In this document: positions 1-8,231 of the stretch, piece by piece | Numbering within the stretch: the stretch's first letter is position 1 | Layout: each line of letters begins with the position of its first letter | Assembly (NCBI GenBank): GCA_964436865.1 | Contig: CAYTFK010000034.1 | Location: 1 to 34,771, forward strand | DNA: 34,771 bases | Reading direction: 5' to 3' | Origin: JAXGPP01 sp964436865 | GTDB lineage: Bacteria; Planctomycetota; Planctomycetia; Pirellulales; Thermoguttaceae | The notes under the pieces: generated by a model | What the model was told of the DNA's origin: nothing | Database searches by the model: none | Seen by the model: only the letters and a program-made list of their open reading frames with translations | Position numbers and translations under genes: made by a program

Positions 1-349
1 GGAGCGCGGCGATAAGTCCAACGAGGCTAGTGCTTTCCGGATATACGTCCGAACGTAAGTAATTCCACCCTTTTGGCTGAAGTGTTGAAGTTCCTAGAGG
101 GGTTACGGAGCTGCGGCCCGACAGCTCGGAGAAGCTTCCAGGGCTCCTGTCATATAGTATACAAATATTCATAGATCCTGTCAAGAGCCAATTGGGAACG
201 GAATCCGAATCGATTCACAGACAGCCCGGTCAACCGAGCTGTACCTCTTGACGATACTGAACGAAAATGCTTTCGTTGACGGAAGTTGCGGGAGATTTCC
301 CGCTTGGCGGCGGTGTTCCAGCGGAGCCTGACAGGGCGAGGATTCGACC
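1..349. other. Leading region without a convincing gene
   Basis: No reading frame here has recognisable coding character. An 8-bp direct repeat TCCTGTCA lies at 145-152 and 176-183 around an AT-rich patch (tatagtatacaaatattcat). A short inverted repeat, GAGCTG at 108-113 with CAGCTC at 122-127, could form a small hairpin. The AT-rich patch could belong to a promoter for the gene starting at 350, but no clear -35/-10 pair was found. I saw no tRNA or known structured RNA. Confidence 0.4.
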
Positions 350-718
350 ATGACGCGGGATGGTCAAGACGTGCAACCTTCGTTCGGCGCCCCCGACGAG
401 GATCAACTCGGCGATCCGGCACCAGGCTTCCTGGGTTTTGTGCCAGGGGCCCCTGAGTCGGCCGGCGATGACTTTGACCTCGACGATTTCGACGACGACG
501 ATTTCGACGACGACTTCGACGACGACTTCGAGGGCGAATACGACGACGAGTACGAAGAGGACCTCGACGGCGTGGAGGGCGAAGAACTGGAGGCTGATGA
601 GGTTGAGCCCGCCACGGAGTTTGCCGACGAGGCGGACGAAGGATTCGCGGACGAGGACGAAGGATTTGCCGACGGCGAGGAAATCGGCGAGGATGAGGAG
701 TTTGAAGAAGGCTTTTGA
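350..718 (+). CDS. Highly acidic low-complexity hypothetical protein
   Basis: This is a 122-residue protein of unknown function. After a short N-terminal stretch with Gly and Pro, it is almost entirely Asp and Glu with spaced Phe and Tyr. Blocks of the form FDDD are repeated between about residues 43 and 62, followed by Glu-rich blocks of the form ADEGFADE. No enzyme motif, signal peptide or membrane segment is visible. It would be strongly negatively charged and probably disordered. The gene sits 48 bp before the purine nucleoside phosphorylase gene in the same direction and may be co-transcribed. Coding is supported by an open frame, the in-phase amino-acid repeats and the position just before a real gene. 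A role as a nucleic-acid mimic or cation binder would be speculation. Confidence 0.6.
   Translation: MTRDGQDVQPSFGAPDEDQLGDPAPGFLGFVPGAPESAGDDFDLDDFDDDDFDDDFDDDFEGEYDDEYEEDLDGVEGEELEADEVEPATEFADEADEGFADEDEGFADGEEIGEDEEFEEGF
482..530 (+). repeat. In-frame 12-bp Asp/Phe codon repeat
   Basis: Near-identical 12-bp units of the form GACGACGAYTTC follow one another and encode Asp-Asp-Asp-Phe units inside the acidic protein. Unit number could vary between strains by slippage. This is a coding repeat, not a mobile element. Confidence 0.55.
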
Positions 719-766
719 GCGGTCGTCATCCACCGCCTCTCTCCGATCCAGCACCCGGGATTTCTC

Positions 767-1603
767 ATGCTCCACCTCGCCAGCCACATTCAGGAAGCCG
801 TTGCCGTTGTCCGACAGAAATGGGCCGGTCGGCCCCGTGTAGGGATCATTCTGGGGACCGGTCTCGGCTCGCTGGCCGAGGAGATCGAAACGGATTGCAC
901 GCTCGATTACGAAGCCATTCCGCACTTTCCCCGCTCGACGTCGGTTGGGCATACCGGCCAGTTGGTGTGCGGGCGGATTCACGGTCTGGAAGTGGCCGCG
1001 ATGGAAGGCCGCTTTCACGCCTACGAGGGATACACACACCGGCAGATCACGTTTCCGGTCCGGGTGATGAAGGCCCTGGGGGCCGAGTTGCTCCTGGTGT
1101 CGAATGCCTGCGGCGGCCTGAACCCCCAATTCGGCCTCGGCGACATTATGGTCATCGAAGACCACATCAACCTGATGCTCGGCAATCCACTCGTGGGAGT
1201 CAACGACGACGCGCTCGGGCCGAGGTTTCCCGACATGTCGGCTCCTTACGACCGGAGGTTGATCGATCGTGCGCTGGCGATCGCCCGGGCTGAAGATTTT
1301 GTGGCCCACAAGGGCGTGTACGCCGCCGTGACGGGGCCGAACCTGGAGACTCGGGCCGAGTACCGCATGCTTCGGCTCGTCGGCGCCGACGTGGTCGGCA
1401 TGTCGACGGTGCCGGAGGTCCTGGTGGCGGTGCATGGCGGGATGCGCGTGCTGGGATTGTCGGTGATCACCGACATGTGCCTGCCCGATGCCCTGAAGCC
1501 GGCGAGCATCGACGAAATACTCCGCGTGGCCGCCGAGGCCGAGCCGAAACTCCGCAAGCTCGTGCTGGGCGTGCTCCGCGACGAAGCCCGCGCTGGCTCC
1601 TGA
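767..1603 (+). CDS. punA: Purine nucleoside phosphorylase (trimeric, PNP/MTAP family)
   Basis: It catalyses phosphorolysis of purine (deoxy)nucleosides to base and (deoxy)ribose-1-phosphate in cytosolic purine salvage. The 278 residues match the usual length of trimeric PNPs. Family motifs appear in order: phosphate loop GTGLGSLAEE (about 31-40), HTGQLV (about 65-70), RFHAYEGY (about 85-92), NACGGLNP (about 116-123), GPNLETRAE with the purine-contacting Glu (about 193-201), and VGMSTVPEV (about 213-221). The segment that normally reads ITN has Asp236 instead (ITDMCLPD). In human PNP the equivalent Asn243 contacts the 6-oxo group, so adenosine or methylthioadenosine use should be considered. 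The 48-bp gap from the acidic gene suggests co-transcription. The family is secure; the exact substrate is not. Confidence 0.93.
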   Translation: MLHLASHIQEAVAVVRQKWAGRPRVGIILGTGLGSLAEEIETDCTLDYEAIPHFPRSTSVGHTGQLVCGRIHGLEVAAMEGRFHAYEGYTHRQITFPVRVMKALGAELLLVSNACGGLNPQFGLGDIMVIEDHINLMLGNPLVGVNDDALGPRFPDMSAPYDRRLIDRALAIARAEDFVAHKGVYAAVTGPNLETRAEYRMLRLVGADVVGMSTVPEVLVAVHGGMRVLGLSVITDMCLPDALKPASIDEILRVAAEAEPKLRKLVLGVLRDEARAGS

Positions 1604-1670
1604 CTTTCAGGGACAAACCGCTTGGCTCGCGCGACCGGAGTCTGCCGCGCGTGCCTACGCGGGGTCCGCG

Positions 1671-1697
1671 GGCTGGCCGAGCAGCGCCGCGCCAGCC
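1671..1697 (+). terminator. Possible hairpin between PNP gene and ileS
   Basis: GGCTGGC at 1671-1677 can pair with GCCAGCC at 1691-1697 across a 13-nt loop. It lies 68 bp after the PNP stop and before ileS. There is no T-run, so an intrinsic terminator is only one possibility; in DNA this GC-rich, chance pairing is also likely. Confidence 0.25.
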
Positions 1698-1734
1698 AAA
1701 CACCAACCATTCCACCCACGATCGGTCTTTTCTC

Positions 1735-4700
1735 ATGTTCCGCCCCGTTCCCAGCTCGCCCTCGTTTCCGCAACTCGAAGAGGCTATCGGCCGGTTCTGG
1801 AAAGAGCGGCGGATCTATGAGAAATCGCTCGACGCCCGGGCCGGCGCGCCGGCTTTCGTCTTTTACGAGGGACCGCCGACGGCCAACGGTTTGCCGCACC
1901 CGGGGCATTGCCTGACGCGCTCGATCAAGGACCTGTTTCCCCGCTACCGGACGATGCGCGGCTATCGCTGCGATCGGAAGGCCGGCTGGGACACGCACGG
2001 CCTGCCGGTCGAGGTGGAGGTAGGCAAGGAATTGGGACTGCATTCCAAGGAGCAGATCGAGACCTACGGCGTCGAGCCGTTCATCCATCGGTGCGTGGAG
2101 AGTGTCTTCCGCTACACGCAGCAGTGGGAACAACTCACCGAGCGGCTGGGGTTCTGGATCCATCTCGACGAAGCGTACGTCACCTACCACCAGTCGTATG
2201 TCGAGAGCGTGTGGTGGGCCCTGAAGACGCTCTTCGACCGCGGCCTGCTCTACCAGGGACACAAGATCGTCTGGTGGTGGCCACAGGGAGGCACGGCGCT
2301 GTCCTCGGCCGAGGTGGGACAGGGCTACCGCGAAGTGGCCGATCCCAGCGTCTACGTCCGGTTTCCGCTGGTCGATCAGCCGGATACCGATCTGTTGATC
2401 TGGACCACCACCCCCTGGACGCTGCCGAGCAACCAGTTTGCCGCCGTGAAGCCGAGCCTGGGCTACTCGCTGGTCAGCTTCGAGGACGATCCGCGGAAGG
2501 TGATCATGGCCGCGGAACTCGTCGAGCAGGTGGCCGGCAAGGCGGGACGCAAGTTCACCATCGAATCGACGTTTCCCGGCGAAGACCTGCTCGGCCAGCG
2601 GTACCTGCCACCGTTCGGCTATTACTACAAGCAGCAGGGCGAGACCCAGGGGCGGCTCAAGACAGGAGGCAAGCAGCACATCGCGTGGCGAGTCGTGCCG
2701 GCGGAATTCGTCACCATCGACACGGGCACCGGCGTGGTGCACCAAGCGCCGGCGTTCGGCGAGGTCGACTTCGATGTCCTGGTGGCCGAACAGGAGCGCT
2801 TCGTCGACGGCGAGGGGCCGCCCTTGATTTGCTCCGTCGCGCCCGATGGAACGTTCACCGAAGAGACTCCCGAGTACCGCGGGCGCTACGTGAAGGAGGC
2901 CGACCGCGATATCACCCGCAGCCTCCGCGGCCGCGGGCTGTTGTTCCACCAGGAGCAGTACCTGCACGACTACCCGTTCTGCTGGCGGGCCGAAGACGAT
3001 CCGCTCATCCAGTATCCGCGGCGGAGCTGGTTCATCCGCACGACGCGGTTCAAGGAGCAGATGCTTCATAACAACCGGCGGATCAACTGGCAGCCGGAGC
3101 ACATCCGCGACGGGCGGTTCGGGAATTTTCTCGAGACGAACGTCGACTGGGCGCTGTCGCGCGAACGGTATTGGGGCACGCCGCTGCCGATCTGGGTATG
3201 CGAGAAGACCGGCTATATGGAGGCCGTCGGCAGCTACACCGAGCTTCTGGCCAAGCCGGGTGTCCGCGGCACCGAGGTCTGGCAGGAAGCGAAGAAGGCC
3301 AATCCGAAGCTCGTTGACGACCTCAAGGTTCACAAGCCGTACATCGATGCGGTGACCTACGATTCGCCCAAGGCCGCGGGGGCGCGGATGGTGCGCGTGC
3401 CGGACGTGATCGACTGCTGGTTCGACTCCGGCGCGATGCCGTTCGCCCAGTGGGGCTATCCCCACAAGAGCGGCTCGGCCGAGAAGATGGTCGATCAGTT
3501 TCCGGCCGACTTCATCAGCGAGGCGCTCGATCAGACCCGCGGCTGGTTCTATAGCCTGCTGGCGATCAGCACGCTGCTGTTCAGCCCGGAAGAGGGCCGG
3601 GCGGGGGTTAAGTCGGAAGCGTTTGCCGGCGATGAGACGCCGCCGGTCGAGCATCCCCACCCGTATCGCAACTGCGTGGTGCTGGGGCTGATGCTGGGCG
3701 AAGACGGGCAGAAGATGTCGAAGTCGAAGCGCAATTACCGCGAGCCGCAGGAGATCTTCGATCGCTACGGCGCCGACGCGATGCGCTGGTATTTCTTCGC
3801 CAACCAGGCCCCCTGGACTTCGATCCGCTACAGCGAGCAATCGATCAAGGAGAGCATTCCGGAGTTCCTGCTGCGGCTGTGGAACGTGTACAGCTTCTTC
3901 GCAATCTATGCCAATATCGACGGCTTTGACCCGGCGGCCGCGATCAAGGAAGCCGGACAACTCGCGCCCGAGGATCTCGCTCAAGGCAAGGGGTACCGGG
4001 CGACCGCCGATCGCGGCGAGTTGGACCGCTGGATCCTCAGCGAATTGAACCGCACGATCGCCGCGGTCACCGCCGCGATGGACCGCTACGACAACTTCGC
4101 AGCCTGCGGCAAGATCAACGAGTTTGTCGACGCGCTGTCGAACTGGTATGTCCGCCGCAGCCGCGACCGGTTCTGGAGCGGCGAGGCGTCGGCCGACAAG
4201 AGCGACGCCCACTGGACGCTCTACGAGTGCCTGCTCACCACCTGCAAGCTGGTGGCCCCGTTCATCCCGTTTCTGGCCGAGGAGATGTGGCAGAACCTGG
4301 CGGTGGCGGCGACCGACGGCCGGGCGGTGGAGAGCGTTCACCTGTGCGACTACCCGGCTGCCGACGAGGCGGTGATTGACGAAGCCCTGTCGCAGGAAAT
4401 GGCGCTGGCACGCGAGGTCGTATCGCTGGGGCGGGCGGCGCGGATGGGGGCGAAGATGAAGGTCCGCCAGCCGTTGGCCCGCGTCGAGGTGGTGCTGGCC
4501 GATCCGGCACACCGGCCGTGGCTCGAGCAGCATGCCGGCCTGATCGCCGAGGAACTGAACGTGAAGCAGGTGGAGTTCGTCCAGAAAGCCGACGAATACA
4601 TCACCTACACGGTGCTTCCCGACCTGAAACGGCTGGGACCCCGCCTGGGCAAGCAACTCCCCGCGCTGCGCAAACGGCTGGCGGAGTCAGACGCCGCGGC

Positions 4701-5136
4701 GCTGCTGGCCGAAATGGAGCAGAACGGCCGGGTGACGCTCGAATTGCCATCGGGAGCGGTGACGCTCGACAGCGAGGACCTCCAGGTGCGGCTCCAGGCC
4801 AAAGAGGGCTGGGCCGCCGCACAGGGAAAGGCCTGCGTGGTGGTGCTCTCCACCGAGCTGACCGAGGAGCTTCTCGCCGAGGGGTTGGCGAGGGAGTTGA
4901 TCCACGCGGTCCAGACCCGTCGCAAAGAGCTCAATCTCGAGTATACTGACCGCATCGCGATCGGCATCGTGACCGAGTCGGCGGAGATCGCCGCGGCGGC
5001 GAAGCGGTTCCGGGAGTACATCGGCGGCGAGACGCTCGCCGTGGAGATCGGCTTTGAGCCGCCCGCAGGAGCCGAGCCAGTGGAACTCAAACTGGCGGGG
5101 CACACCGTGACGGTGTACGTTAAGCGGATCGCGTAG
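1735..5136 (+). CDS. ileS: Isoleucyl-tRNA synthetase, IleRS2 type
   Basis: This class Ia synthetase charges tRNA-Ile and edits mischarged valine in the cytosol. The 1133-residue protein starts at ATG 1735, chosen because homologous sequence (LEEAIGRFWKERRIYEKS) begins just after it; the frame is open further upstream without family similarity. The HIGH-type motif is H55-P-G-H58 inside PPTANGLPHPGHCL. A WWWPQGGTALSSAEV segment, the editing domain with TTTPWTLPSN, DCWFDSGAMPFAQWGYP, and the KMSKS loop beginning at about Lys660 (GQKMSKSKRNYR) follow. An anticodon-binding domain and a C-terminal extension rich in charged helices complete it. The length, the PTANGLPHPGH form and absence of the bacterial C-terminal Cys zinc finger point to the eukaryote-like type associated with lower mupirocin sensitivity. 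No T-box leader was seen in the 131 bp upstream. Confidence 0.96.
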   Translation: MFRPVPSSPSFPQLEEAIGRFWKERRIYEKSLDARAGAPAFVFYEGPPTANGLPHPGHCLTRSIKDLFPRYRTMRGYRCDRKAGWDTHGLPVEVEVGKELGLHSKEQIETYGVEPFIHRCVESVFRYTQQWEQLTERLGFWIHLDEAYVTYHQSYVESVWWALKTLFDRGLLYQGHKIVWWWPQGGTALSSAEVGQGYREVADPSVYVRFPLVDQPDTDLLIWTTTPWTLPSNQFAAVKPSLGYSLVSFEDDPRKVIMAAELVEQVAGKAGRKFTIESTFPGEDLLGQRYLPPFGYYYKQQGETQGRLKTGGKQHIAWRVVPAEFVTIDTGTGVVHQAPAFGEVDFDVLVAEQERFVDGEGPPLICSVAPDGTFTEETPEYRGRYVKEADRDITRSLRGRGLLFHQEQYLHDYPFCWRAEDDPLIQYPRRSWFIRTTRFKEQMLHNNRRINWQPEHIRDGRFGNFLETNVDWALSRERYWGTPLPIWVCEKTGYMEAVGSYTELLAKPGVRGTEVWQEAKKANPKLVDDLKVHKPYIDAVTYDSPKAAGARMVRVPDVIDCWFDSGAMPFAQWGYPHKSGSAEKMVDQFPADFISEALDQTRGWFYSLLAISTLLFSPEEGRAGVKSEAFAGDETPPVEHPHPYRNCVVLGLMLGEDGQKMSKSKRNYREPQEIFDRYGADAMRWYFFANQAPWTSIRYSEQSIKESIPEFLLRLWNVYSFFAIYANIDGFDPAAAIKEAGQLAPEDLAQGKGYRATADRGELDRWILSELNRTIAAVTAAMDRYDNFAACGKINEFVDALSNWYVRRSRDRFWSGEASADKSDAHWTLYECLLTTCKLVAPFIPFLAEEMWQNLAVAATDGRAVESVHLCDYPAADEAVIDEALSQEMALAREVVSLGRAARMGAKMKVRQPLARVEVVLADPAHRPWLEQHAGLIAEELNVKQVEFVQKADEYITYTVLPDLKRLGPRLGKQLPALRKRLAESDAAALLAEMEQNGRVTLELPSGAVTLDSEDLQVRLQAKEGWAAAQGKACVVVLSTELTEELLAEGLARELIHAVQTRRKELNLEYTDRIAIGIVTESAEIAAAAKRFREYIGGETLAVEIGFEPPAGAEPVELKLAGHTVTVYVKRIA

Positions 5137-5155
5137 ATTGAGAGGCCCAGGCATT

Positions 5156-5253
5156 TGTTGTGGTGCAGGCGTCCCGCCTGCGGAAATGCAGCCGGGACGG
5201 CTGCACCACAACGTCGCGCCTGCGGAAATGCAGCCGGGACGGCTGCACCACAA
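5156..5253. repeat. Palindromic GC-rich repeat, one full unit plus a partial tandem copy
   Basis: The first unit (5156-5211) is a long imperfect palindrome: TTGTGGTGCAG...CTGC on the left pairs with GCAG...CTGCACCACAA on the right with about two mismatches, and each arm is itself a small palindrome. A 37-bp part is repeated exactly 42 bp downstream (5175-5211 and 5217-5253), including the whole right arm. It lies between ileS and purN. The form resembles REP-like intergenic palindromes that spread in some genomes. In RNA it would form a strong hairpin, so it could also affect termination or mRNA stability. Any reading frame through it is accidental. Confidence 0.75.
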
Positions 5254-5360
5254 TAGGTTGTGTTGGCGCCCCTGAAACGTTTGTCAAGAATCCGCTCCTC
5301 ACCGGACCTGGACACGCACCGGCCGGGAGGACGGGATTTGTCGTGACTGGAGCCTTCGTG

Positions 5361-5996
5361 GTGAGCCATAAACCGCTTCCTGTCGCCGTGCTGATATCGG
5401 GCACCGGCCGATCGCTCAAGAACCTGCTCGATCGGATCGAGGCGGACGGGCTCAACATCGAGATTCGCGTGGTGATCTCCAGCACCCCTAGTGCCAAGGG
5501 GCTGCAATACGCGGAAAAGGCCAACCTTCCCATCGCGGTGATCGAACGGACGAAGTTCGCCACTCGGGAGGCGTATAGCGAGGCCAATTTCGACCGCTGC
5601 CGGAAGGCGGGCGCTGAGCTGGTCGTCATGGCCGGCTTCATCAAGCGGCTGGTGATCCCGGGCGACTTCGAGAACCGGGTGACGAACATCCACCCGTCGC
5701 TCGTTCCGTCGTTCTGCGGCAAGGGCTATTACGGGCACCACGTGCACGAGGCGGTGCTGGAATACGGCGTGAAGCTGAGCGGGTGCACGGTGCACTTCGT
5801 CGACAACGAATACGACCACGGGCCCGTGATCCTGCAGAAGTGCGTTCCGGTGCATGCCGACGACACGCTCGACAGCCTGGAAGCACGCGTCTTCGCGGCG
5901 GAGTGCGAGGCCTACCCGGAGGCGCTGTCGCTCGTGGCATCGGGACGGGTGGCCGTGCGCGGCCGCCGGGTGCACATTCTGGCGAAGGAAGGGTGA
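5361..5996 (+). CDS. purN: Phosphoribosylglycinamide formyltransferase
   Basis: It transfers the formyl group of 10-formyl-tetrahydrofolate to GAR to form FGAR, the third step of purine synthesis in the cytosol. The 211 residues match the family (about 200-215). Motifs: the phosphate-binding start VAVLISGTGRSLKNLL (about 8-23), VVISS (about 37-41), VVMAGFIKRL (about 87-96), NIHPSLVPSF with the catalytic Asn and His (about 110-119), GCTVHFVDNEYDHGPVILQ with the catalytic Asp (about 140-158). The start is uncertain. GTG at 5361, 8 nt after GGAG, is preferred; GTG 5358 and 5343 are in frame. The longer frame runs back through a palindromic repeat and is not credible. A purine gene two places from the PNP gene may be coincidental. 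Confidence 0.93.
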   Translation: MSHKPLPVAVLISGTGRSLKNLLDRIEADGLNIEIRVVISSTPSAKGLQYAEKANLPIAVIERTKFATREAYSEANFDRCRKAGAELVVMAGFIKRLVIPGDFENRVTNIHPSLVPSFCGKGYYGHHVHEAVLEYGVKLSGCTVHFVDNEYDHGPVILQKCVPVHADDTLDSLEARVFAAECEAYPEALSLVASGRVAVRGRRVHILAKEG

Positions 5997-6016
5997 GGCC
6001 GCACGAAGCTGCCAGG

Positions 6017-7957
6017 CTACGAACCGCGTGGAACCTGCGCTGGTGCTGCCGCTGCCGCGGCATCGGGCGGAGACACCGTGAAGATCAGGTATTCCTCCGA
6101 TTCCCAGACGGCCGCCAGGTAGCCGCGGCGAAGACACTCCTCGATGCCGTCGAGGAACGGCTGCTGCCGGTCAATGAAGTCTGCTTTCTGATCCGGCCCG
6201 ATCCGATTCTTCGCCATCACCAGATGGCTGATCCGCTCGTCCTTGAGCCACTCGATCACGCGTGTCGCGTCGCGGAATGCCTCGGGCGGAGAGAAAGGGC
6301 CTTCCTGGAACAGCGGCGTTGCGATCACGTAGCGTCGCGGGATGTAGAAGCCGCGGTGTTCGTACACCAGGGCAAGCCTGGCGTCGGGTGGAGTGGTCTC
6401 GTAAATCGCCTCGATCAGCGGCAGGTAGACAAACTCGGTCACGTTGTGCACGTAGTCGATGCGGCTCACTTGCCCGAGAGCCGCCCGCCAGGAGTGCCAG
6501 TAATAGCCCGACCGCTTCCAGGGGATGCTCGCCACGGTGCTGACCAGCAGGACGCACAACACCGCGCGCCGCCGATTGCCTCGCAAGAGCTGCAATCCCT
6601 TTCCCGCCAGGACCACGAAAGCCAGCGCGGCCGGGACGACAAACCGGGCCTGCTGCGCTGTGAAGAACCAGAACACGTACAGCGTGGATGCGACTGCGGC
6701 CGGCCAGAGCACGACGCGCCGCACTCGCGGACGCGCGGCCGATACGATGGCCACGATCGCCAGGAGCACGATCGCGAGCGTCTGCCAGCCAAACTCACCG
6801 TCGTAGAGCTTCTCGCTGAACGCCAAGAGCAGCGGACCGTCCACGAACGCTGCCAGGCTCCGCACGCCGAAGTACATGCCGCCGATCGCATGATGATGAT
6901 GACTCATGTCGATGCGGACGGAGTCGCCGGTAAACCACCAGCAAGAGTACGGGTAGAACGGATTACCCGTCGCCATCCACGGCCGTAGATAGAACGGAAA
7001 GCTAACTGCCAGGGCGATCACCAGACTGGCCGCCAGGCGTGCGGCCGCCACACCGCGGCGCGAACGATCGCTCATTGCCTTGCCGAGATACCACAAGCAC
7101 GGTACCGCGAAGGTGGCGAAACCGGTCATTTTCACTGCCGCAGCGCCGCCGGCCAGCACGCCAATCGCTGCCGCCAGCATCCACTGGCCGGTCTTGTCGC
7201 GGCGGTCCACCGGCAATCCGAGGGCCAGCAACATGGCTGCGGCGTTCATCATCACGATCGTCTCCACATAGCAGTTCGCGCTGATGAGGAGCATCGTGCT
7301 ATTGAGGCTGAACGCCAGCGTAAGAACCGCCGCTGGCCCGCGGGTCAGCGTCCGCCGCAGCAAGCGATAAAGGCAGGCCAGGCCAAGAACCCAGCAAATC
7401 CAGACGATCAGTCGCGGAGTGATCACGTACTCGATCGGCGCGACAAGCCAGAACAGGATTTCGCCCAGCGAGGGGAATCCCGAGTAGGGTATGTCGCTGT
7501 AGAACGCCGGCCAGCCCGCCTCCAACCAGCGCTTGGGAAGCGTGCTGTGATAGACCAGTTCGTCCCAACCGCTCGGATAACACAGCGCCGGGCCGAGCGT
7601 CACCACGGCGACGGCCAGCAGGCCGGTTCTCGCAGTCCAGTTCGAGATGCTGCCGGGGCGCAGACGCGCCACCTGACCGAGTCGCCACACGTGCGGCAAC
7701 ATGGGGATGCTCAGGCCGAGGAGGAGCCACACCGACCGCCCCTCTGCCAAGAGTCCCGACAGCCCCAGAACGACGCCCAAGAGGCCCACCAGGTTGAATC
7801 CGACGGCAAGACGCACGAGAGCGGCGTCGATTGTCGCCCAGCGCCGAGCCAGCGGGGGCCGAATGAGAAGCGTGCCGATGCCGGCGGCAGCGGTCCAGAG
7901 GATCGCTGCCGCCACCACTGCCAGGAAGACCGATCCCGTCCGCTCCAGTTCAAGCAC
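6017..7957 (-). CDS. Polytopic membrane protein, GT-C glycosyltransferase-like (ArnT/PMT superfamily)
   Basis: The 646-residue protein has about ten to twelve hydrophobic segments through roughly residue 480 and a soluble C-terminal domain of about 150 residues. This is the usual plan of GT-C enzymes that use polyprenyl-phosphate sugar donors outside the cytoplasmic membrane. After the third or fourth helix, the loop reads CYPSGWDELVYHSTLPKRWL (about 126-145), with an acidic Asp-Glu pair in the place of the catalytic acidic residue of the family. A second loop contains GNPFYPYSCWWF. The start is a GTG at 7957 preceded by a GAGG. The acceptor cannot be read from sequence. The C-terminal domain has EHRGFYIPRRY and resembles the periplasmic domains of such enzymes. 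The gene stands alone, followed by nothing on its strand for 20 bp before purN ends. Confidence 0.7.
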   Translation of the reverse strand: MLELERTGSVFLAVVAAAILWTAAAGIGTLLIRPPLARRWATIDAALVRLAVGFNLVGLLGVVLGLSGLLAEGRSVWLLLGLSIPMLPHVWRLGQVARLRPGSISNWTARTGLLAVAVVTLGPALCYPSGWDELVYHSTLPKRWLEAGWPAFYSDIPYSGFPSLGEILFWLVAPIEYVITPRLIVWICWVLGLACLYRLLRRTLTRGPAAVLTLAFSLNSTMLLISANCYVETIVMMNAAAMLLALGLPVDRRDKTGQWMLAAAIGVLAGGAAAVKMTGFATFAVPCLWYLGKAMSDRSRRGVAAARLAASLVIALAVSFPFYLRPWMATGNPFYPYSCWWFTGDSVRIDMSHHHHAIGGMYFGVRSLAAFVDGPLLLAFSEKLYDGEFGWQTLAIVLLAIVAIVSAARPRVRRVVLWPAAVASTLYVFWFFTAQQARFVVPAALAFVVLAGKGLQLLRGNRRRAVLCVLLVSTVASIPWKRSGYYWHSWRAALGQVSRIDYVHNVTEFVYLPLIEAIYETTPPDARLALVYEHRGFYIPRRYVIATPLFQEGPFSPPEAFRDATRVIEWLKDERISHLVMAKNRIGPDQKADFIDRQQPFLDGIEECLRRGYLAAVWESEEYLIFTVSPPDAAAAAAPAQVPRGS

Positions 7958-8027
7958 CTGAACCTCAATCGGCGTGGCCGGGAGCCTTGGAGATCACGGC
8001 TGTAACCGCTCGCTGGCTGCGACCAAA

Positions 8028-8104
8028 GGGGACGGGTCCGTGTTTTCGGCCATCGACTACCGGCCAAATCGAACCTGACGCGCCGAAAAACGGACCAGTC
8101 CCCC
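8028..8104. repeat. Long inverted repeat between lipoprotein and GT-C genes
   Basis: The left arm, 8028-8050, reads ggggacgggtccgtgttttc then ggc. The right arm, 8082-8104, is its near-perfect reverse complement, differing by one substitution and small indels. The spacer is 31 bp. Transcribed leftward it lies about 130 bp after the lipoprotein stop. It could be a terminator, but the long arms and spacer also fit a mobile palindromic element. Confidence 0.6.
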
Positions 8105-8231
8105 TCTGAGCACTTCGGCGATCGGCAGGAACGGAGCTACCGGCCGAGCGGCGCAGGACAGAATCGCATTCGGTCCGAAACGGACTACAAATCCGTCCTG
8201 CTGGAAACTTGTCTGCTGCCGCTCGCCTACG

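Noticed and set aside
230..1435. 401-residue open frame on the minus strand
   Set aside because: It runs antisense through the acidic protein and PNP genes; its Val/Val/Glu-rich part is just the reverse of the Asp codon repeat.
1604..1734. T-box or other leader RNA before ileS
   Set aside because: Only 131 bp is available and no T-box sequence or specifier-like structure was seen.
1246..4656. 1136-residue open frame on the minus strand
   Set aside because: It is antisense to the clear ileS gene, has no family motif, and is explained by high GC with few stops on the opposite strand.
5160..5360. N-terminal extension of purN through the palindromic repeats
   Set aside because: The residues are encoded by repeat DNA and have no similarity to GAR transformylases; a GTG start at 5361 is better.
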